Shown: in pieces, positions 45,718 to 64,000 of the stretch
How positions within the stretch are numbered: the stretch's first letter is position 1
How the letters are laid out: each line of letters starts with the position of its first letter
From: Bugulina stolonifera
Lineage: Eukaryota; Bryozoa; Gymnolaemata; Cheilostomatida; Bugulidae
Assembly (NCBI GenBank): GCA_935421135.1
Contig: OW285189.1
Location: 13,785,072 to 13,849,071, forward strand
DNA: 64,000 bases
Direction: 5' to 3'
The notes under the pieces: model-generated
What the model was told of the DNA's origin: nothing
The model's database searches: none
The model's input: only the letters and a program-made list of their open reading frames with translations
Made by a program: the position numbers and the translations under genes

Positions 45718-46894
45718 ATTTTACCGACTTCTACCCCTTCTACCAAATGTTACGCGATATATTGTAGGACAGTGGACCTATTATGTCTCATATAATCAAG
45801 CAGTCTTTTTCCCAGGTCCTGTAAAATAATGGGTTAGTTTGCAACTCTGGTTACATGGTATTAGAAACACATCAAACATTCAAGCATTTCCAGAACTTTA
45901 CCTTCATCGACATGAGAATCTGTCAATATCATACCACCTAATGACCACTGAGTCAAACAAGTTAGAAAATATACTACAGTATATATTGTAGCATATCCTA
46001 TCGCTGAAACAAAAAATATATGTATTACCAACTAGTAGGCCACATAGGCAAATTTCTCATTTAGAAATAAAATATTATACATACACTTAGCTTAGAATTA
46101 TCAGTATAGAGCAATAACTTACATGATGAATGTAATCTCTTGTATCAAGTAATATTGTTGATGTTTACAGGTGGTGAGGAGTGGAAATAGTGGATAGATT
46201 CGACTAGTTTAACTTATCACCAGTGAATGAGGCAACATATTTGATAAACTACATGTACAATACATTATCATATCAATAGCTTATGCACCCTGAGTAGTTT
46301 GTAGAGAGTAGATATCTAAAGATTGACAAGGAAGTTGAGCATTCACAATGGTTTCTTATTGGGTAAAGCATAGAATGAAGTGCTAGATTGTGTTAAAATA
46401 AATAGGCAAACAAAATGTACATGAGCTCATAGTAGATTCCACTCTGAAACTCTGTCAGGTTTGGGGTAAGATATACATGTAGCTGTAAGACTTGCACAAT
46501 GGATGTAAACTATTTTCGGCTAATTGCTATTAAAACTTGCTGGGAAGACATTTCCCATATTTATGTTATACAATATGTGTGTGTATAATTTATATACATG
46601 TACATATGCATACTTTATGTGCTGTATAATACTATTTTCCACAGCATTGTAAGAGGGGGGCCCGCTTTCCTTCTGTGGACACTCATTAAAAGTTGTCCTC
46701 TCTTAATTTCTCGTCCTTTTATTTTTTGAGAGGGAACAACTCCTGTTACATATAAATTGAGAGAGGACAACTTTTAATTATGACCAATAGCTTATGAGTG
46801 CTACATGTATGTCTAAATGTGCACACGGACATGGGTAACCCGATAGAGGTTTCGCAAAAATCGGAATCGATAAAATTGAAAAACTGACCAATAA
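45718..46894. other. 5' flank of kinase A
   Basis: It should hold the promoter and 5' UTR of kinase A. A foldback with 18-bp perfect arms (TTAAAAGTTGTCCTCTCT, 46686-46703, and complement 46760-46777) belongs to the GACAACTT family. No coding exon seen. Confidence 0.55.
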
Positions 46895-47674
46895 TGTAGT
46901 GACCCCGGACAATTCCATAGCCTTGTCACGGATAGCTGACATTGTATATATATATCATTATAGCTGATATTACCTAATAGTACCAATTACGCTTCACTGT
47001 TACTGGGGCCGATCTTAGCTGACTCATATATTAACAGTTATGTTATTATTGTATTGTATACATAGGCCGCGGGGCAACCTTGATGTAATTGTATTAGAAT
47101 TGTATTAGTATAATTATTATATGGTTTATAATAATAGATGACCAAGGTCTGAGGGCCGACTTTGTATATGTTGTACTCGAAAGATATTATAAACAGAATT
47201 ATTGGGTATTTTTACCCTAAATATTGGTGTTGTGCAATCATGAGTATTTTTCTGATAATACGCAGTATTTATCAGATTTTTTGGTAATAGTTTTTATAAA
47301 TCGAGTTTTAACTCGTCCTTATTATTGCGCAATACAAAGGAGATTTTATATAAAAGGCGAGGCCTTTTGCCTCTTGATGTCATTCACTTGTTGGACTGCA
47401 ATAAAGCCTAAACTAGAAGACTCTCGGCCAAAGTTCCCCCCGGGAACTGACGCCAGAGCACCTGAGTTTAGGTTGGACTCATGCAATAAGAATAAGTGCA
47501 GTCATTCTACTAGGACCTACAGATCATTTAGGATAACACAGATGATTTGCTAGTCGGTACTCGCACCTTCTACTCGGTACATGTAGTGACAAGGTAGATA
47601 GAGCACTCTCAATCATGACTCATCCACTCACTTGCTTGGGCTAGAAACCTTACATTGGTGACAGCGGTGGGATC
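46895..47674 (+). mobile_element. LTR plus primer-binding site of an LTR retrotransposon relic
   Basis: It starts TGTAGTGACCCCGGACAATT, has TTATATAAAAGGCG (about 47345) and AATAAAG (about 47400), and ends AAACCTTACA at 47654. TTGGTGACAGCGGTGGGATC follows immediately and looks like the primer-binding site of a Ty3/Gypsy-type element. Length is about 760 bp. The internal region is lost or truncated and no second LTR was found, so age and family are open. Confidence 0.65.
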
Positions 47675-50330
47675 AGTAAGGAGAACATTAAATGATGTTT
47701 GTATTTCTCCACTGATTTCATTTCCACGTCCATAGCTAAGCGATCCTCAACCATCTCTCTTTGTAAGCTTGCATAACTTCCATTTGCATTTCAGCCTGAC
47801 CACCCTTCGCCATTTCATTAGGTCTGTGGGTTTAAAACAATATAGTCAAGTGAAATCAACAAATTTTTATTGGTTCTTCACTACTTTAAGATTGGAACAT
47901 TCTTTCCTATTGTCAGTATTTCAAAGAGTGTAATCAATGTCCAGTTGTGCGATGTTTTGCACCATAATGGTGGTTTAAAAGTATTCTAAATTCATTGAAG
48001 TAAAAATTGAGGTAAGAATCACACACATGTACTTGGAGTTTACTCAGTTTAGTCAAATCATAAAACACAATGTAGGACTTAAATTAAATACGAAATAATT
48101 ATTATCAAATCGAAATTGAAAACACAGCTGACTGAGGATACTTGCCAAGGAGCTAAATATCTGAACTGATCCGCTCAAAATCCCTGGACATAGTTTGAAT
48201 GTATACAGCTATATACAAGGAGTCTCCTTACTAGGCCCATGATATTATTTGATTAAAACCTATTTAAAGTATTTCTGAAAAGCATCAAATTATCCATTTT
48301 AGTGTTATTTAGTGGCTGTTAAAACATTTTCTTCCATTTAAATGACTTAGTTTAGGTTGTATGTTGTGTTTTATAAGGTTTGGTAAAATTTTCACCACTG
48401 GTAAAAAATCAGGACAGCTGGATTTGCTAGAAAATTAGTAGAGACAGACACAAAAACCAGGGGGTTGTCCTGACAAAATCTGGACACTTGGCAAGTATGC
48501 AGCTGAGATAGTATAATATTTATCTTAGAATTTTTTTGCCAAAAGGCTTTTCAAACCCGACCTAGCATAAAAGCTGCATACATGGTCGGTGTATGCAATA
48601 AAAGCATCAAGGACTTGTAAATTCCAATTGTATTGAAATAAAAGATACAAGACGACGCTCAGGAAACTGATAAATAATAGAGAAACTTGAACCGAATTGC
48701 AGAACAATTCAGAAAAAGCTGTTTAGTTGACAATTACTTTTTCATTAAGAAAACGATATTTGAGAGACATTTATTGGTGCTACGCACCGATCAGCCTTGA
48801 GCAGTGTGGTTACTAGGCAACCGGAAAATCCAAATCGATAGAAAAGTCCATAGATGTAAAAATCCAAAGTGGTACAGTTTTGTTATTGTACCATTTTTGG
48901 AAAAATCAACTATATGCTTCAGTGAAAGATTATGCTATGTATTATTTTCCTTCAGTGAAGCTAGCAAAGACACCTGAGACTGAGGCTTGCTAGTTGTGCA
49001 CCCAGTAAAAAAATAGGTGGGCACATGCTGTATACTCCTATATATGCCATCACACTTACGAGAAGCTATCCATGGCTTTACTAGCATAAATGTAAACAAT
49101 GATGCATTTTTAGCAAGGAATTTATTTTTGAGCTGTCAGAGACTTGTTTCAAAATACCAGTTTCTGAAAATACCAGTGACTGGTATTTTCATGGATTTGA
49201 AACAAGTCTCTAACTGCTCAAAAATAAATTCCTTGCTAGAAATACATCATTAGATATAAAAAATGGCCAAACCCCTTAACATAAGTGTAAATGCTATAGC
49301 CTAACTGTCAAAATCCAGCTAACTTGAGACTATTATTAAACAATTTTGTGGACTGAAGTTGGTACAAAACAGAAAGAGGAAGCTACCTAGCAAAAATCCT
49401 TTCATCGTTCACAACTATAAAGGTAAAATAAATAATGAAAAATGGAACTGCATATTACAAATAGCCCAGCGCCCTAAAAAAACCCATTGTGACCCCAAAA
49501 TGTACAATTACTTCTACATCACTTTGAACTGGCCCTGTTCCTAGTTAACAGAAAACTTCATGTGTAAAAAGTGCAGTCTTCAATGCTAACTGCTTTGACT
49601 AATTACTCATACAGAATAATAAGTTATAGCTTTCTCGTTACACACTCAATATGAGAGAGTGAGAAAAATAGTAAAACCAGTTAGTGACATCCAAAGAGCA
49701 TACAGATTGTCCAAATTTTATTCTAAAATATGAATTCTTCGCCTACAATTCTATTACAGATATAAAGGTAGTAGAAAATTAATTACCAATAAAATACTTT
49801 TAGGTAAGGGTATATTAAAAAAATGTGTAAAATAACTCCATTACAGGCCTTGGGAATACAATTTGCGTACAATTTATTTTTTTCAGGTGATTTCTGAAGA
49901 AATCCACTTAAGAAATCACTTTCCAGGCAATACTACAAATAATATCAATATTTGGTACATCAGTAGTAAAAAGCAAAGTTCATCAAGAATAATCGTTATA
50001 GACAGTAGGCCTTAATGGGGTAGGGAAATACTAGTGCGAATATATATAATATATTGCAAAGGTTGATGATATGAAGAGTTCTGTAGTTATTGAAAATCTA
50101 AGATATTGTTATGTATGTACTATTATCTATCAATCGGAGTTGATGGAACAATTTCATTCAAGACTTACTACTGTGAACATAAAAAAGGCGAAGAAAAAAG
50201 TGCAGGGAAGTATTTTTTACATACATAATATAGTAAGGAAAATTAATTACAAAATATTTAAAAGTAAACTCTGTATAAAAGCATTACAAAGTAGAATATA
50301 ATTGTAGAACAAACATGGCAGATAAGCCTT
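47675..50330. other. Gap between LTR relic and kinase B
   Basis: No supported gene. It contains the large foldback at 49101-49248 and, at the right end, the 3' UTR of kinase B. Confidence 0.5.
49101..49248. repeat. 148-bp foldback related to the SINE body
   Basis: GATGCATTTTTAGCAAGGAA... at the left pairs with ...TTCCTTGCTAGAAATACATC at the right through ~60-bp imperfect arms. Both arms carry the CAGAGACTTGTTTCAAA / ATACCAG segment also found in the SINE at 39018-39160. Confidence 0.85.
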
Positions 50331-60452
<10,122 letters not shown>

Positions 60453-63259
60453 CTTTCGCTGGCTCTATTTACTCGTCCGAATCTATATCTGCAAAGTAAA
60501 GCAACAAAGCACAGCTGTACTGTTGTCCCATACGATTCACATTGCCGGTAACATCACTGCAATAATGCTCATCAGTGGGCATAGACTATACTTACTTCAA
60601 GTTGGCAATCAAACACACATCTAAATATACACGTTATTCCAATAAACGGTCTATGGACGTTACATTAGGTGTAATACTGAATCCATCATGACGGCTATAT
60701 TATGAATGAGGGTTGATAGCTTATATCAGCAGGTTGGGACAGAACAGCTATAACACCTTTACTTACATAGTTTCCAGTTACAAGTTGCTGTACTGCACAT
60801 CAACTACTGTTTAGTGGAAATAATCCTTCACTTACCTGTGACTCCTGTGTTACAATAGTTGTTGGTAACAGTACTCAGCACATATAGTATTCCTAGTTTA
60901 GCATTTCATCAGTGAAGACAACTACTATCCACACACCGGGGATTCCAACCAAATACTCTGAAGATAAATTTTAATGAAAACACATTAGAGTATGTTATTT
61001 ATTCAATCAATGGTATTATAAGTGACATGAAAACTTGAATATTATGCTGGTAGGCGTTTAATCAATTAGATTCATATCATGTCTAGGAATTGATAAAAGA
61101 CAATCACCATTACCATTTATCACCATAACTAGTGATAGGTTAATATAGTCAAAGTGAAGTGGAAGCCACCATTGTTGCAAAGATTATCCAAGCATAAATT
61201 TTATTAACTGCCATGCCATTGCAGGCAAATCCATAAGTAACTAATAACATCATTGACAATGATAGTAGCAGATACGAGGATTATTACTATCAAATAGTTA
61301 ATCCCACAATGGAAACAACAGCAACACTCCTTTTCCTTCACTTTGTAAGGCAATAGGCATACTAAGGTTTAGGATACCCACAGCGAAATGAATTGTCTTT
61401 CATTAACATAAAAAAGTCATAACAAGGTTTGATATTCGTTGTGTGGAATATGACTACAAATTGAGTCAGGTGAAAAATATTCTGTTTACATATGAAAACA
61501 AGACAGAGAAACCTGTCTACTACGAACTTTGCAAGACGGCAAGACGTTTTAAATGTTTCAACAACCAAATAGTTAACAGAGCTGTAAAACAGTTATCGAA
61601 TTATAATTGCAAGTTTCTGTGCAGTAATAATAACATTCAAAACATTTTACAGCTACATTTTAGACAATACATGCTTCCAGCACAATGTAACATTCGCTGT
61701 AGGGTAGGGTATAAATTTGGCAGCTGTATTGCTTCAAATGATCAATAATCAATATGCACGATTGCTGTTTATCATATTCTTTCTCATTACTGCTTTGATT
61801 TTAATAACCATGATGAGGATAATTATTATTATAAATATAACATTTTACACAATCATGTAAATGATGAACTTATGCTCACCGATTTGTTTATTTTTGATTT
61901 TAATATTTTGGAATGAAATAATCATGAATGTTGTGATTCGTAAAATAATAATTCATTTCCATCTTGAAGAAAGTAAAGGCTCCAAATGAACAGTTTCATA
62001 CGTTTTGTTTCAGTTTGTAAATTACCATTGAGAGCAATATTACAGTTGTTACTACATTATTACTAATTTATTACAAAATAATTATAAACAATTAGGCTTA
62101 TCATGAGTTACATTTAACACATAATTATTATAATCATTATTTACTATTTCAAAATTAGAGCACATCAATATTACATCTCTATGTCATCACTCATTCTTTT
62201 TAAGCAAAACTAATACTCATACTCAGATACTACTGAAATGAGACTAACATAGACCAATTTATACTTAGTGCAAGTCAAGTCTACTCATGCTTAGTCTGAG
62301 TCAGTCACCCTCACTGTCGGTATGCATCGGTGTCAGTGATACTATACTGATTGTGAAGAAATGAGGGAACCGTGTGAACGTGTACATGAACCATAGAAAG
62401 AAAGCTTTAATTAATAACCAGAACATTACAGTCAGATATTTTCTAGCGACAACAATAATGTTGATACAATTACAATTATAATAACAATGTGGCAAAAACT
62501 AACAGATAGCTATAATGCAATATGTTATCATAGTAAATTCTATAGCTAAGAAATACAAAACTGAAGTAGAAAGAGAAATAAAATTGTAACAAAGTTCAAG
62601 AACTTTGATTGTAATTTTATGTAAATATCCAATGTTGAAAAGGCGAAGTTGTTTGTAGTTTTCAGCAACAAAGGACAAGGAAGTTGAGAAACGCTCAATG
62701 ATTGGCCACGAAGCATAGCTCAAATCTACTCATAGGAAACGATGTGGTAGGGTTCCGCGCGGTCCGATCGCAAAGTGATATGCTTATGGAAACGCGGTAA
62801 ACAAGAGTTGTTTCCGCCGCTGAAGCAGACCACGCTGTCAAGATGGAGTAGAGAAATGCGTGGAAATGGGGTCGATGGGATCTCTTTTATTTTAATAGAT
62901 TATTGTTTTCTTAAACTGTTAATGGCTACATAAAGACCACCTGGCTCCAAATTGCTCTATTATACTGATATAAATTTTTGATCTAATTGTAAAGCCCAAG
63001 GAAATACAGCTAATTTTCGAAAATCAATTTGAATTTCAAAATTATTATGCCAAAATAGAATTTCAGTTTGAATACAAATTTTAATTTAAGTTAATTTCCT
63101 TATTTAGTAGACTAACCTAAGTAGACTTAGTATTAGTTATTTGAAGACCATTTATATTATATCCGTATTGATATTCAATTTAAGGATTAGGATTGGCTAT
63201 TCCTTGTACAAGTGAAGTTCTGCTGCAGCTTAATTTATGTTCAACATATTAAAAGTTAG
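60453..63259. other. 5' flank of kinase B, no further gene
   Basis: It must contain the kinase B promoter and 5' UTR. A plus-strand 101-codon frame at 61443-61748 has no family features. A short GC/CpG-rich patch at about 62750-62870 (CCGCGCGGTCCGATCGC) may be a promoter of a gene running right. Confidence 0.5.
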
Positions 63260-63344
63260 TACCCTAGGCACTTCAAAACACAACACGTGATACAACATAA
63301 TGTTCATGTTGTATCACGTGTTGTGTTTCAAAGTGCCTAGGGTA
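63260..63344. repeat. 85-bp near-perfect palindrome (MITE-like), TA-flanked
   Basis: TACCCTAGGCACTTC... (from 63260) and its complement ...GTGCCTAGGGTA (to 63344) form 38-bp arms with two mismatches and a 7-bp loop. The TA at each outer end fits a Tc1/mariner-type miniature element or a hairpin. The arms contain ACACGTGAT, an E-box-like CACGTG. Confidence 0.88.
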
Positions 63345-64000
63345 TTCTGAATTTCTTTGCAACTCAGATCTCCACTTTTGACTTGACTATTTCTTTCTGC
63401 TAATCAATCACAAATGAAATTACGCCAAAACAGTATCGTATGACTATTAGTATAGCAAAGTATAGTCCTATGACTTGCACTAAGACCCAGCAGTTCAATC
63501 TCTCCTCACAGCTGTAGGTTTGACACCTGCTAGTCTATCTAGCCATACGAGTCGATTCCACACCACCGGGTCTTGTGCTGAATCTGAGGAGTCCGACTGT
63601 ACCTTCGAGCCCCAAAATCTTTCCTAGTCAACCCACTTCCTCGTCATGTGTATACAGTGTGCCGTGTTGGACCTGCTCACTCTCTCTAGCCCAGCCCCCT
63701 CTTACTTTGACAGGCGATTGTGACTATTTTTCCCTGTACTCTAGTCTGTATGTTGTATATGGCTACCCCTCAGCTACCCAGCCGGACACAACAATATATT
63801 TTTATTAAGAGTAGTGGGCTGATTCCATGACCTGCAATACTTATTATTTTATATCGGTTATGACTCAAATAAATTGTGACCTTTAAATCGCCTTCTGTTT
63901 CCAAATAGTTGGGAGTTGGGAAGGTTAGGTTCCACATTTGGCATAAAAGTTGCAGTGACCATAAGGGATATTACTATGATTATTATTGGTTCTTATTCAG
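63345..64000. other. Right end, no gene recognised
   Basis: A relatively GC-rich block at about 63480-63800 carries a 77-codon plus frame rich in Ser, Pro and Thr with no recognisable domain. It may be part of a repeat. Nothing firmer can be said. Confidence 0.4.

Noticed and set aside
47224..47553. 109-codon plus-strand frame
   Set aside because: It lies inside the LTR, across its TATA and AATAAA signals; no gag or pol similarity.
61443..61748. 101-codon plus-strand frame upstream of kinase B
   Set aside because: Composition reflects AT-rich DNA, there are no recognisable motifs and no splice context. It remains possible but unsupported.

Overview
This window is nuclear DNA of an AT-rich invertebrate animal. 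The coding sequence is split into short exons by GT-AG introns of roughly 0.1-3 kb. Src-family tyrosine kinases, a DOK-type PTB adaptor, an SLC6 transporter and a 7SL/SRP RNA gene together indicate a metazoan. The compact intron-rich layout and the abundance of small DNA transposons would fit a sponge-like early-branching animal, but nothing here fixes the species. All gene models were assembled by reading exons, splice sites and codon phase directly, and every complete model closes in frame.

Layout. (1) 233-410, minus: a 5' exon of a TMEM260-like membrane protein running off the left edge. (2) 411-3813: repeats, including a ~320-bp MITE and a possible Copia LTR relic. (3) 3814-7362, plus: an 8-exon phytanoyl-CoA dioxygenase-family enzyme of 291 aa. 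(4) 7363-11512: mostly empty, with one unassigned candidate exon at 9546-9719 (minus). (5) 11513-14498, minus: a 3-exon DOK-like PTB adaptor of 292 aa. (6) 16544-27667, minus: a 15-exon SLC6 transporter of 655 aa. (7) 28538-35665, minus: a 13-exon cytosolic asparaginyl-tRNA synthetase of 565 aa, with a hAT-type MITE in intron 1. (8) 36129-36427, plus: an intact-looking SRP (7SL) RNA gene, divergent from the synthetase. (9) 37472-45717 and 50331-60452, both minus: two tandem 11-exon Src-family kinases, A (508 aa) and B (516 aa), with identical internal exon lengths and phases. (10) 60453-64000: no convincing gene, but a striking 85-bp palindrome and a short GC-rich patch.

How the parts relate. 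The two Src kinases each carry N-myristoylation, SH3, SH2, kinase and inhibitory-tail features and arose by tandem duplication. Their kinase exons and one adjoining intron segment look homogenised, and two short intronic segments are conserved between the copies. The nearby DOK-like adaptor has a PxxPxR motif and a YEEI motif, textbook ligands of Src SH3 and SH2 domains, so the window may hold a kinase-substrate pair in loose linkage. The synthetase and SRP RNA are housekeeping translation and secretion genes sharing a ~460-bp divergent intergenic region.

The mobile content is diverse. It includes three LTR-like copies, two tRNA-derived SINEs, a hAT MITE with an 8-bp target duplication, other MITEs, many foldback elements (some sharing a GACAACTT core) and several minisatellites.
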